Assembly: GCF_003402535.2 (NCBI RefSeq)
Contig: NZ_AP025172.1
Location: 682,001-746,000, forward strand
Origin: Cupriavidus sp. P-10
GTDB lineage: Bacteria; Pseudomonadota; Gammaproteobacteria; Burkholderiales; Burkholderiaceae
Reading direction: 5' to 3'
DNA length: 64,000 nucleotides
Shown here: positions 47,310 through 56,006 of the stretch, in pieces
Numbering within the stretch: the stretch's first letter is position 1
Layout of the letters: the number at the start of each line of letters is the position of its first letter
The notes under the pieces: generated by a model
Told to the model about the DNA's origin: nothing
The model's database searches: none
Seen by the model: the letters and a program-made list of their open reading frames with translations, nothing else
Program-made: the position numbers and the translations under genes

Positions 47310-47621
47310 CTACTGGGCTTGCTCCATGTGGGCTTGCTCCATGTCGTCAAGCTTGGCTCGAAGTGTTTCGACGAGCCAGCAGAGGAAGCTTTCCCATCCT
47401 TCCCGGGTAATGGCTATACCCTTGCCACCCTCGACCAGAACGCAGGTTGAGAGATCTCGGTCTGTAAGCTCAGGCTGGAGCAGCAGCCAACGAGCAAGGA
47501 TGCTCTCCAACTCGTACGGGACGTCATGCAGGTAAAGGTAGGAGCCGACTTCAGTCTCGACGTAAGGAAGCCCGGCCGGCAGCCAGGCCGACAAGAGCCG
47601 CATTTTCTGTTGCAGTGACAT
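47310..47621 (-). CDS. Small unknown protein
   Basis: A 103-residue protein (MSLQQKMRLLSAWLPAGLPYVETEVGSYLYLHDVP...). Two short DNA repeats of GGGCTTGCTCCATG type encode its end (AHMEQAQ). Same strand as the preceding unknown. Family unknown. Confidence 0.45.
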   Translation of the reverse strand: MSLQQKMRLLSAWLPAGLPYVETEVGSYLYLHDVPYELESILARWLLLQPELTDRDLSTCVLVEGGKGIAITREGWESFLCWLVETLRAKLDDMEQAHMEQAQ

Positions 47622-48273
47622 AGCAGATCTGGCTTAAGACGCCGTTCCGTTCCCATCTATGATGGTAAAGCGGATTCTAGTGGGCGAGTCAGAATGTTAG
47701 CCGAAGTGACCTCAGTGGGAACTGCACGTGGTCGCCAGAGCGCTGCCATCAAATGTGAGATGGCCAAAACCAGGCCGTCCAGGAACTCAAAGCCGAGGAT
47801 TTCTTCCCGATCGGGAAGTTTTGCGCGCTTGTAGAGACTTTGCCGCTTGAATCTTCCCGCTCGGGAAGATGAGGCGCGCCCGAACCCAAGTCGGGCAGCT
47901 AAACCGTAGCGTAAAGCAGTACGGAAAAGATAAAAAGTGCCTCATAAATCAATTCATGACACTTTTACGTCGAGTTACAGGACAACTTTACGTTAGAGGA
48001 CTTTTGGCTCAAGTACGACATTACTATTTGGGCCTAACATTTTTGTTTCGCATAATATGCATTATGTAAAATTAGAGCAGTCTCGGCACCCCGTCCCACG
48101 ACAGCCGTCGGTTTGCACAAACTTGTTCCCGGTTTTTGCAGAATTCTGTTCCTGGCCCCATGGGCCAGACCAAAGACCGCCGCGGGAAGGCGACCTGACC
48201 CGTGACGGCCGCGCGCGCGCCGGTCGGCGTTCCTTCCTAGGATGACCCTTGACACCAGCGTCGCGCCGCCTTG
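47622..48273. other. Non-coding with several palindromes
   Basis: No convincing gene. It holds two copies of CTTCCCG-n-TCGGGAAG (47803-47818 and 47853-47868, 50 bases apart), an AT-rich palindrome at 48051-48066 (CATAAT-ATGC-ATTATG) and one copy of a dispersed repeat at 48110-48145. Confidence 0.6.
48110..48145 (+). repeat. Dispersed repeat, copy 1
   Basis: GGTTTGCACAAACTTGTTCC followed by CGGTTTTTGCAGAATT. Similar copies occur at 49586-49607 (first part only) and 54972-55008. The last two adjoin truncated gene remnants, as would the end of a mobile element. Confidence 0.55.
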
Positions 48274-48684
48274 CTACGCCGGCAGCAGGCCATCGGACGA
48301 CGACGGCACGCGGCGACCCGGGGTGAGATCAAAATCCAGATCGAGTTCCACGCCGTCATAGTCCACCCGCGGCGCCAAGCGGCGGCGTGGTCCGGCCTCG
48401 AGGCGCACCAAGTTGTAGCGTTCCATGGTGCGTAGCGTACGCGACAGATTCGAAATCGCGCGCCCGGTTTTCTCAGCCAACTCGTCGAGGGACTCAGGGT
48501 GTGTCTGGCTGATGAGCGTGAGTAGTTCGCGGTTGGCGGGCGACAGCACTTTGGCCAGCACGTCGAGCGATTGGAACCAGACCTTTGGCTCGTCAGGACC
48601 TGGCTTATATTGGCCCCGTGCAATGGCGATCGTGCGCGCCTTGTAGTCTTCGAGTGACGCGATGCCAATTTTCAATCTGCTCAT
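48274..48684 (-). CDS. Winged-helix antitoxin, TumA-like
   Basis: A 136-residue protein. Residues 50-110 form a MarR-like winged helix (LSPANRELLTLISQTHPESLDELAEKTGRAISNLSRTLRTMERYNLV). Paired with a TumE-type toxin gene just upstream whose stop overlaps its ATG. It probably neutralises the toxin and represses the pair. Confidence 0.65.
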   Translation of the reverse strand: MSRLKIGIASLEDYKARTIAIARGQYKPGPDEPKVWFQSLDVLAKVLSPANRELLTLISQTHPESLDELAEKTGRAISNLSRTLRTMERYNLVRLEAGPRRRLAPRVDYDGVELDLDFDLTPGRRVPSSSDGLLPA

Positions 48685-49046
48685 GATCCGCTGCTCCTTT
48701 GCTGGAGGATATTGTCGACTTCCGCCCAAAAATCGGAGACAAGCGTGCCGGCATCCTGGTAGTCGTAAAACCGCACGCGCTCGCCGGCGTGCTTGTGGTC
48801 GTACTCGATTCGAGTGCGCGCCCCAGGGCCGTTGCCCTCGAAGATGGAATGGGCGTTGTCAAAGCCCAGGAGGCGCAGGCCAGCCGCGTCGTGCAACGTC
48901 AGCGAATATTTGATGCCATGTGGCCGTTCGGGCGACACCACACAAGTCTTCGCTTCAAACTTGACCCAGCATGCCCCATCGGCGTCAACGGTGAAACTCT
49001 CGCCATCCAGAGCGAGTAGCTTGTCCAAGCTTGGGTCACGTGTCAT
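48681..49046 (-). CDS. TumE-family toxin (DUF6516)
   Basis: A 121-residue protein with the GIKYSLTLHDAAGLRLLGFDNAH and YDHKHAGERVRFYDYQDAGTLVSDFWAEV segments characteristic of TumE-type toxins. The start at 49046 follows the palindrome TTATCA-GGGTC-TGATAA at 49055-49071, a likely operator. Confidence 0.65.
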   Translation of the reverse strand: MTRDPSLDKLLALDGESFTVDADGACWVKFEAKTCVVSPERPHGIKYSLTLHDAAGLRLLGFDNAHSIFEGNGPGARTRIEYDHKHAGERVRFYDYQDAGTLVSDFWAEVDNILQQRSSGS

Positions 49047-49054
49047 GCCATATC

Positions 49055-49071
49055 TTATCAGGGTCTGATAA
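49055..49071. promoter_or_regulatory. Palindromic operator of the toxin-antitoxin pair
   Basis: TTATCA / TGATAA arms with a 5-base centre nine bases upstream of the toxin start; the expected place for antitoxin-mediated autoregulation. Confidence 0.5.
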
Positions 49072-49413
49072 CAAATTAAAGCGCGAGGCCGTCGGCGTCG
49101 TGCCGTGCGCGCCGATACTGGATAACCATACAGCATCGGCCCGGCTCCGCGCAGGAGACTTAGCCGGCGTCGCCGCGAGGTGCTTGGGTCGGGTTCTGGT
49201 GTTCGCGCAAGTGGTTTCCAGTTCGCATGTCTGATGCGACGGCTGCCCCTCCGCTGCTCGAACCCTGCTGAAAGAAGTGGCAGCCGCCCCACTGTCGCTC
49301 TGGACGTGCAAGCCTGGCGCGCCGGCCTCGACGCTGATCGCCGTGGCGTCTCGTGCCCGCCGGCCTTACCCTCTCACTTCGGCTCTACTGAAAACTACTG
49401 ACGAACTCAGGGG

Positions 49414-49585
49414 CTAAGCCCCGAGGCCGTCGCCGAGTTTGGCCGCCAGAGTCGACAAGTTCTGGCAGAACTTCCGCTTTTCCTCTGGCACCCCTGGGTG
49501 GGCGGCAATCCATCCCTTGAACGCGCAGAACGACTCTGGGGAGATCGCTGTGAGGCGCTCCATGACGCCCGTTTTGGTAACCGTT
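49414..49585 (-). pseudogene. Fragment of a DnaJ-nucleotidyltransferase-like gene
   Basis: The last 55 or so residues of the 660-residue protein at 57450-59432 recur here (TGVMERLTAISPESFCAFKGW, then the PEEKRKFCQNL motif). It is truncated at its left-hand (5') end exactly where the dispersed repeat begins. A remnant of a second gene of this family. Confidence 0.8.
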
Positions 49586-49607
49586 GGTTTGCACAACTTG
49601 TTCCCGG
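49586..49607 (+). repeat. Dispersed repeat, copy 2 (partial)
   Basis: GGTTTGCACA-ACTTGTTCCC; one A shorter than copy 1 and diverging after CCCGG. It abuts the DnaJ-family remnant. Confidence 0.45.
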
Positions 49608-49782
49608 TGCCTCGGAAACGGCCAACTGGCGGGCGACCAGCAGGAACAAATGGAATGGACGCCTCCCCCCGCAAGGGCTAGCGAGTGAAGCAGAAGCAGG
49701 AAGACGGGTTCCTGCAGCCAAAGGCATCAAATGTGCCAAAGTGGAAGTTCCAGCAAGTACCACTTGAGGTAGGAGAATCCGA

Positions 49783-52700
49783 ATGAAGCTCACCGCAGTC
49801 GGCGTCGATGTTGCAAAGCGAGTCTTTGTGCGACCTGCAAGTCGCCTGAATTTCTGTTTCACAGGAGAACGTATGGCCTGACGAAACCGGTTGTTCCATC
49901 AACCGTTCCCTACCCAGACATGCGGAGCCGGTAACAGCTCGGTGTGAAGCTCTGGGGACAACGTAGCCGCCGGATAACCGGTACGCCCAGCCGCGAGGCG
50001 AAGCGGAATCTGCCAGCACGAAGGCGGAGAGGAGCAAGGGATGAGTGGGTACGACCAACATATGTGAACTTCTGATAAACGTCGTGATCTTTGACAAGCC
50101 AAACGTGCTGACAGGCTTGAACCAAAACGGTATGCGGTGAGGAGTGGTCTTCGAAGACTGGACCACCATGGACAACCAGCCGCCGGCGAAGAGGAAGGGT
50201 CCGCCCCGCTCGGAGATTCATGCGGAACAGGGTAAGCCCATCATGCTGCCGGTGACGGCAGGCGAACCGTAAGGAACGCTGTTGGCACGGTGGGTAAAGG
50301 AATGCGGAGAAAGCGAACGCCCGGCTGTAATGGCCGGGATACGGGCTGCAACATTGCCCGACACGAAAGTGGGCAGACTTCCGCAGGGTCATTCATGGCG
50401 AGAGAACTTTGACCAACCGTTATACGAGGGAAAGCAGATGACGGCGTACGATGCGAAAGTGTCGGGAGCTGGTGCGTCCTCGCACGCTGCACAGATGTGG
50501 GATCAGGCGAACTGGCCGCACATTGAGGCAGAGGTGAAACGGCTTCAGGTGCGTATCGCCAAGGTGGTCCGGGAAGGCCGATGGGGCAAGGTGAAAGCCT
50601 TGCAACGTCTGCTGACCCGCTCGCATAGCGGCAAGATGTTGGCCGTGAAGCGTGTGACGGAAAATCGCGGTAAGAGGACGCCGGGGGTGGATGGCAGGAT
50701 ATGGTCGTCCCCGGCGGCCAGATGGAACGGAATGGTGTCGCTACGTCATCGCGGCTATCGGGCGATGCCGCTGCGGCGGGTTTACATTCCCAAGAGTAAC
50801 GGCAAGAAGCGTCCGTTAGGAATTCCTTGTATGCGGTGCCGGGCGATGCAGGCTTTATGGAAGCTCGCTCTGGAACCCGTCGCGGAGACTCTGGCGGATG
50901 CCAATTCCTACGGCTTTCGGTCCGGACGCTCGACCGCCGATGCCATCGAGCAGTGCTTCAAGGTTCTGGCTAAGCGTGCCTCGCCAGAATGGGTTCTGGA
51001 GGGTGACATTCGAGGCTGTTTCGACAACTTCAGTCATTCCTGGTTCCTGGAGTACGTACCGATGGATAAGGGGGTTCTGCGAAAGTGGCTTCAGGCCGGA
51101 TATATCGATGAGGGAACTCTGTTCGAGTCGCGGGCGGGTACACCCCAAGGGGGTGTTATCTCGCCCGTAATCGCGAATATGGCGCTGGATGGGCTTGAAG
51201 CGGCAGTCCATGCAAGTGTGGGAACATCCAAACTTGCTCGCAGCAAGACTCAGCTCAACGTCGTCCGTTATGCCGATGACTTTGTGGTGACTGGCGTGTC
51301 GAGAGATGTGCTGGAATCCCGGGTGCTTCCCGCGGTCAGGCAGTTTATGGCCGCCCGAGGTCTGGAACTCTCGGAAGAGAAGACCAGGATCACCAACATA
51401 GCGGAGGGTTTCGATTTCCTTGGCCAAAACGTGCGCAAGTACGGCGGCAAACTGCTGATCAAGCCAGCGAAGAAAAGTATCAAATCGCTGCTCGACAAGG
51501 TCAGGGAAGTCATCAAGGGCAACGCGAGTGTCACCCAAGAGGCGTTGATCCGTAGGCTGAACCCGATCATTCGGGGTTGGACTATGTATCATCGCCACGT
51601 CGTGGCAAAAGCGACCTTCTCAACGATCGACTCGCACATCTGGCACCTGCTCTGGAAGTGGGCAAGACGTAGGCACCCCACGAAAGGAGCCCGGTGGGTC
51701 AGGAAACGTTACTTCCGGTGTGACGGACATCGGTCCTGGGATTTTGCAACGAAGGGTTCGACCGAGGATGACACCTGCGGCCTGCAACTCTTCCGCGCAG
51801 CGACGGCCGCCATCCAGCGCCACATCAAAATCCGGGGACTGGCTAATCCGTTTGATCCGGCATGGGACATCTACCTCGCCCGCCGTCGAACCGCGAAACG
51901 TTCCGCCGGGCTGTCCGGTGCCACCCAGTGGCGCTGAAGGAATGGCTTGAGCCGGATGCGGGGCGACCTGCACGTCCGGTTCTGAGGGGGCGGCGGCGCA
52001 GTAATGCGTCGCTGCTACCCGACCAACTGCACTGGGTCGAACCGGAAACCGGCGAGATCATCAGCAAGCAGATCAAGCGCGCGGTTTTCCTCGAGCACTT
52101 CGCGAATCGCGCGCCGTGCCTAATTGGGATGGAGGCCTGCGGTGGAGCTCAGCATTGGGCACGCCAACTGATCGAGATGGGGCACCAGGTGCGGCTGATG
52201 CCGGGTAAGGCGGTGAAAGCGTTCGTGAGCGGCAACAAGAACGATGTGACCGATGCACGAGCGATTTGGATGGCTGTGCAGCAATCGGGCGTGAAGTCGG
52301 TGGCGGTCAAGAGCGAAGCGCAGCAGGCGATCCTTGCGTTGCACCGGATGCGGCAGCAGTTGATTAAGTTCCGCACGATGCAAAGCAATGGTCTGCGCGG
52401 ACTACTGACCGAATACGGTGAGGTGATGGGAGTCGGTCGAGCAGCGCTGAACCGGTCAATGACCGAAGTTCTAGCCCGGCTGAACGAGCGACTGCCGGCC
52501 ATGCTGGCGAACACGCTGCGCGAACAATGGAGCCGGCTCGGCGAGTTGGATGTGCAGATCGCCGAGATCGAGCGCCGACTGTCGGCGTGGATGAAAGAGG
52601 ACCGGTCGTGCCGGCAGATCGCGGCGATTCCTGGCGTTGGACTGCTGACGGCGACAGCCGCGGTGGCGACGATGGGGAACCCGAAAGCGTTCAAATCGGG

Positions 52701-53001
52701 ACGGGAGTTTGCAGCATGGCTTGGACTGGTTCCAGGTCAGGTCGGCACCGGCGGCAAAGTGCGGCTACTGGGCATTAGCAAGAGAGGTGACACGTATCTG
52801 CGCACCCTGCTCATACACGGGGCTCGAGCGGTGCTCTCGCACACGAAAGAGCCAGCGCCGTGGGTCGAGCAGATCAGCAAGCGGCGACCGAAGAACGTAG
52901 TGACTGTAGCGCTGGCAAACAAGATGGCGCGGACGATCTGGGCGTTGCTCGCCTATGACCGTTCGTATGAGAGCAATTATGTGAGTGTCAAGCCCGTGTG
53001 A
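49783..53001 (+). CDS. IS110-family transposase gene split by a group II intron
   Basis: Exon 1 is 49783-49827 (MKLTAVGVDVAKRVF) and exon 2 is 52024-53001, starting QLHWVEPETGEI. Spliced, they give a 340-residue DEDD transposase, the standard IS110 length, with IGMEACGGAQHWA, the NDVTDARAI motif and the C-terminal IPGVGLLTATAA...GREFAAWLGLVPGQ. The intron lies two codons past the AKR of the first catalytic-acid motif. GGAG precedes the ATG. IS110 elements use a bridge RNA from their non-coding ends, which may lie at 53002-53280. Confidence 0.85.
49828..52023 (+). mobile_element. Complete group II intron
   Basis: Length 2196 bases. The 5' end is GTGCGACC; the 3' end is CTACCCGAC. Domain V, starting GAGCCGGATGCGGGGCG and ending GTCCGGTTCTGAGG, lies at 51949-51990, followed by a domain VI-like hairpin. 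It encodes a reverse transcriptase/maturase and sits within a transposase gene that it would restore by splicing. Confidence 0.88.
50438..51937 (+). CDS. ltrA: Group II intron reverse transcriptase/maturase
   Basis: A 499-residue intron protein. RT motifs include LGIPCMRCRAMQALWKLALEP, the catalytic YADD in VVRYADDFVVTG near residue 277, and QGGVISPVIANMALDGLE. The C-terminal maturase (X) domain is PIIRGWTMYHRHVVAKATF. No HNH endonuclease domain is visible. GAGGGAAAG precedes this ATG. It promotes splicing and retrohoming. Confidence 0.9.
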   Translation: MTAYDAKVSGAGASSHAAQMWDQANWPHIEAEVKRLQVRIAKVVREGRWGKVKALQRLLTRSHSGKMLAVKRVTENRGKRTPGVDGRIWSSPAARWNGMVSLRHRGYRAMPLRRVYIPKSNGKKRPLGIPCMRCRAMQALWKLALEPVAETLADANSYGFRSGRSTADAIEQCFKVLAKRASPEWVLEGDIRGCFDNFSHSWFLEYVPMDKGVLRKWLQAGYIDEGTLFESRAGTPQGGVISPVIANMALDGLEAAVHASVGTSKLARSKTQLNVVRYADDFVVTGVSRDVLESRVLPAVRQFMAARGLELSEEKTRITNIAEGFDFLGQNVRKYGGKLLIKPAKKSIKSLLDKVREVIKGNASVTQEALIRRLNPIIRGWTMYHRHVVAKATFSTIDSHIWHLLWKWARRRHPTKGARWVRKRYFRCDGHRSWDFATKGSTEDDTCGLQLFRAATAAIQRHIKIRGLANPFDPAWDIYLARRRTAKRSAGLSGATQWR

Positions 53002-53376
53002 CTAGCTCGAAGATTGAATAACCAGCTTTGCAGAGGATAGGCACGTCAAAAGGTTGCGCAAGGTAGTTGAGTGTGATGGCAAAACAGGTCAGACCGGGAC
53101 TCACTAAACCTGAATAATTTTCCGGGCTCACAGCCCGTGGAACAAATGAGGCGTGGGTCAGCGGATTCCATCGGGGCCAGCGGGTTCGACCTGCAACAAG
53201 GCCGGATATAAAACCGCAGCCTTCCTGCCCGCCAATACACCCAATCTCTCTTGGCAAAACGGGAGGCGTCCATATAAAAATTATGCAAACGGACGGGCGC
53301 GACCCGTGCGCCCATCTTGCGTCAATCGCGTGCGAAACGATCCTCCGCTGGATTGCTCTAGCAACCCCAACCGGTC
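53002..53376 (+). other. IS110 right end / possible bridge RNA region
   Basis: Non-coding between the transposase stop and the convergent ATPase gene. It should contain the right end of the IS110 element; I could not define the exact boundary. Several short hairpins are present (for example CCGGGCTCACAGCCCG at 53122-53137). Confidence 0.45.
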
Positions 53377-54507
53377 TTAATGACGTTTCAGAAACTCGGC
53401 GAACAGCGTGTCATCTATGAGGTAGCCGCGACCCGCCGTCTTGGCCAGAACACCGGACTTGCGCAGGCGTTCCAGCGCGGCACGGACCTTCGACACCGAA
53501 ACGATGAAACGTGGGTCTTTGTTGAGCAATGTAATCGTGCCCTTCGCGAACGGTGCGTGACCCTTCGCGATGACGCTCAGTAATACCTGTTCAAATGGCT
53601 GTAGGCTTGCCAGCAGACCTTCCCAGCCTGCGATAAGTCGTCCGTCTTGAACGAACCGATTCAGGGCGAACTGCACGTCCGTCACGCCCTCGGCCGACAT
53701 CCATTTCACCAGGTCCTTCATCAATGCGGGCTTGTGGCCGAGAAACTCGAATGCTTTCACAAGATCGTCGACATCAAGGGTCTTGTCGGCGTGCACTGAT
53801 GCAAAGTGTTTGGCCAGGGCCTTGGGGTACTCGATACCCAGGGTGGGAAAATCGAGCAACTGGGCAAATTGATACATCGGTCCGCCGGAAGCGACCGTCA
53901 TCGCTGCCAAGGCCTCTTGCGAGGAACCCGTAAAAACCGCAAGGACGTCTCGCTTGCGCTTCTGCAGAACCGCTCGGATCGTAGCGATGGCCGATCGACC
54001 GTCGGCGAGCTCGGCCAGCACTTGCACTTCGTCCAACATCAACAGAATCGTATGGCCAGATTGCGACGCCAGCCGCGCGACCAGCGTGTCAAACCGGAGT
54101 GCAGGATCGTCGGGCAGCTTGCGCCTGGTGGGCTCGTCGCCCAGCTCAACACTGGCGCTGAGCATCCCAATTTTCTTGACGGGTGTTTTCCCGATCTTTC
54201 CGGCGCGGGTCGTGGGCACAGTGACATCATCCAGCGCTTCTTCCAACGCATGGTTGATTGCTGCCAATGACGCAGCTTGATTCAACCAGAGATCCGCATA
54301 AACGGGAACGAACCGCGCTTTTCGGGATACAGGAGTGAGATCCTGGTCCAGGAAGAACGTCTTGCCGACCCGCCGTGGTGCAAATAGCGCAATTGGCCGG
54401 CCAGGCTGAGCCTGGAGCAGTTGCAGGTAAGATTTCGCCAGTTCGGGCCGGCGGATCTCGATATCGTCGAAGGTAATCATGTGGGCCTTGTCGTTCATTG
54501 TCGTCAA
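53377..54507 (-). CDS. Unknown P-loop ATPase
   Basis: A 376-residue protein. Walker A APRRVGKT (43-50) and Walker B ILLMLDE (154-160) followed by a GSSQ motif place it among ORC/MNS-like AAA ATPases, often called ATP-binding proteins of accessory regions. The C-terminal part is helical, with a winged-helix-like ending. The first codons form one arm of a perfect 22-base inverted repeat (54490-54541). The alternative start at 54480 lies beyond that repeat. Confidence 0.75.
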   Translation of the reverse strand: MTTMNDKAHMITFDDIEIRRPELAKSYLQLLQAQPGRPIALFAPRRVGKTFFLDQDLTPVSRKARFVPVYADLWLNQAASLAAINHALEEALDDVTVPTTRAGKIGKTPVKKIGMLSASVELGDEPTRRKLPDDPALRFDTLVARLASQSGHTILLMLDEVQVLAELADGRSAIATIRAVLQKRKRDVLAVFTGSSQEALAAMTVASGGPMYQFAQLLDFPTLGIEYPKALAKHFASVHADKTLDVDDLVKAFEFLGHKPALMKDLVKWMSAEGVTDVQFALNRFVQDGRLIAGWEGLLASLQPFEQVLLSVIAKGHAPFAKGTITLLNKDPRFIVSVSKVRAALERLRKSGVLAKTAGRGYLIDDTLFAEFLKRH

Positions 54508-54541
54508 AACGACAATTGCCGTTTTGACGACAATGAACGAC
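54490..54541. promoter_or_regulatory. Perfect 22-base inverted repeat at the ATPase gene start
   Basis: Arms 54490-54511 and 54520-54541 with an 8-base centre (ACAATTGC). The left arm also contains its own dyad TTGTCGT-CAAA-ACGACAA. It covers the start codon region and could be an operator, cruciform or RNA hairpin controlling the ATPase. Confidence 0.7.
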
Positions 54542-54769
54542 AGCGGTGGGGGCTCGCTTGCCTCAAGAAATCAAGTCAGAAGCGGGCGGGATTCGAATAG
54601 CACCTGCCCTCCGAGATCTTTGGGAGTGCTCCTGATTGACTTCTTGGTGCATGGCAATGGCGCCGCGATTTGAGCCGGCGAGGAGCTAGAAAGTGCTTAG
54701 TAGATCATGTTGCAGGGGCGCTGCGACAGCGGCCAGCTCTCTTCTCGGACAAGTGGTCTATTGACTTGA

Positions 54770-54957
54770 CGTCCATAGCGAGCCGTCCGACATCGACGTC
54801 GACTTCGAGCATTAGCGCGGCGAGGAGGTGATCCAGTACCTCTATCGCAAGTACGGGCGCGATCGGGCCGCACTGGCGGCTGCGGTCACGACCTATCGGC
54901 CACGCAGCGCGCTGCGCGACACCGGCAAGGCGCTTGGTGTGGAGCCCGCCATCTTCG
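54770..54957 (+). pseudogene. Fragment of error-prone DNA polymerase dnaE2
   Basis: In one frame it reads [32 protein letters not shown], then a [13 protein letters not shown] segment, matching the polymerase core of DnaE2/ImuC. A TAG replaces a Gln codon, and both ends are cut off; the right end adjoins the dispersed repeat. Confidence 0.75.
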
Positions 54958-54971
54958 CCAACCCACCCCTT

Positions 54972-55008
54972 GGTTTGCACAAACTTGCTCCCGGTTTTTT
55001 GCAGAATT
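54972..55008 (+). repeat. Dispersed repeat, copy 3
   Basis: GGTTTGCACAAACTTGCTCC then CGGTTTTTTGCAGAATT; one substitution and one extra T relative to copy 1. It follows the dnaE2 scrap. Confidence 0.6.
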
Positions 55009-55236
55009 GCTCCGGGAGGCCGCGGCCAGGCGGCGAGGTCTTGCTGCGGCCGGGGTGATGACGTTCGTGCCAACGTGCAGGCACCGCCTCGCGCTCAGTT
55101 CGCCAACGCCGGATCGCTATCGGTGGGGAAATCAGCCTCAAATAGAGTGATTAGATTATGCAGCAGGAATAAAGCCACGTACTATTTTTCGAGACTTTTC
55201 CCTGTTTCGTCGGAGTGGATGATTTGATTTGGTGTA

Positions 55237-55249
55237 ATGTTTCAAACAT
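55237..55249. promoter_or_regulatory. Palindrome over the abiEi start
   Basis: ATGTTT-C-AAACAT overlaps the ATG at 55248. AbiEi-type antitoxins autoregulate by binding repeats near their start, so this may be part of that operator. Confidence 0.4.
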
Positions 55250-56006
55250 GAATGGAAGTACCAGACATCATGTAATCAAGCGTCTACAGGCGGAGCTACC
55301 CCGTGGGGCCCCGTTCGACCTCGCTGTGCTGAGTCAATTCGGGGTCTCGCCCCAACTCGCCGCCCACTATGTCTACAGCGGGTGGCTCGTGCGTCTCGCC
55401 CAAGGCGTCTACGCTTACCCGAACGACGATTTCAGCGTCCACGGCGCCCTATTGTTCCTGCAGAAGCGGGTGCCGGGCCTTCATGTCGGCGGCAAAAGTG
55501 CCTTGGCCTGGCAAGGTGTGAGGCACAACCTTGGCAGCCGGGATGCATTGGTGCTATGGGGCGACACCCGCTTTCCCTTGCCGACCTGGTTCACGAAGCG
55601 TTTTCCCGCACGCTACGTCCATGCTCGCCTGTTCGACTGGCCCGACGACGAATTGACACGAAAAACCCTGACCACTCCACCGAGCCTGCCCGAAGGATTG
55701 CACGTTGCCACGCCCGAACGCGCCATGCTCGAACTGCTGTACGAGGTGGGCGTCAAGCAAAGCCTTGAAGAGGCCCGTAATCTCTTCGATGGGTTGCGCT
55801 CGCCCCGAAAGGATCTGCTGGGACGGTTGCTGACCTGCTGTACCAGCGTGAAGGCAGTACGCCTGTTCCTCACATGGGCACGCGAAACGAACCTTGTGGA
55901 CGTGGATACCCTGCTGGAACAGTACGCGGTCCGTACTGGCAGCCCCAAGCGCTGGATGAGCCGACTGGACGACGGCACTTTGCTTAGCCTAAAACCCCGT
56001 GGATAA
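55248..56006 (+). CDS. abiEi: AbiEi-family antitoxin
   Basis: A 252-residue protein. The N-terminal winged helix (LSQFGVSPQLAAHYVYSGWLVRLAQGVYAYPND) and the C-terminal antitoxin domain match type IV AbiEi antitoxins. It overlaps the toxin gene by 8 bases. AbiEi represses the operon and counters the nucleotidyltransferase AbiEii. Confidence 0.8.
   Translation: MNGSTRHHVIKRLQAELPRGAPFDLAVLSQFGVSPQLAAHYVYSGWLVRLAQGVYAYPNDDFSVHGALLFLQKRVPGLHVGGKSALAWQGVRHNLGSRDALVLWGDTRFPLPTWFTKRFPARYVHARLFDWPDDELTRKTLTTPPSLPEGLHVATPERAMLELLYEVGVKQSLEEARNLFDGLRSPRKDLLGRLLTCCTSVKAVRLFLTWARETNLVDVDTLLEQYAVRTGSPKRWMSRLDDGTLLSLKPRG

Larger units (their letters stand above)
54508..55247. other. Intergenic with gene scraps and repeats
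   Basis: Contains half of the inverted repeat, a looser inverted repeat (CAAGAAATCAAGTCAG near 54562 and its rough complement near 54640), a dnaE2 fragment, and dispersed repeat copy 3. No intact gene. Confidence 0.6.
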
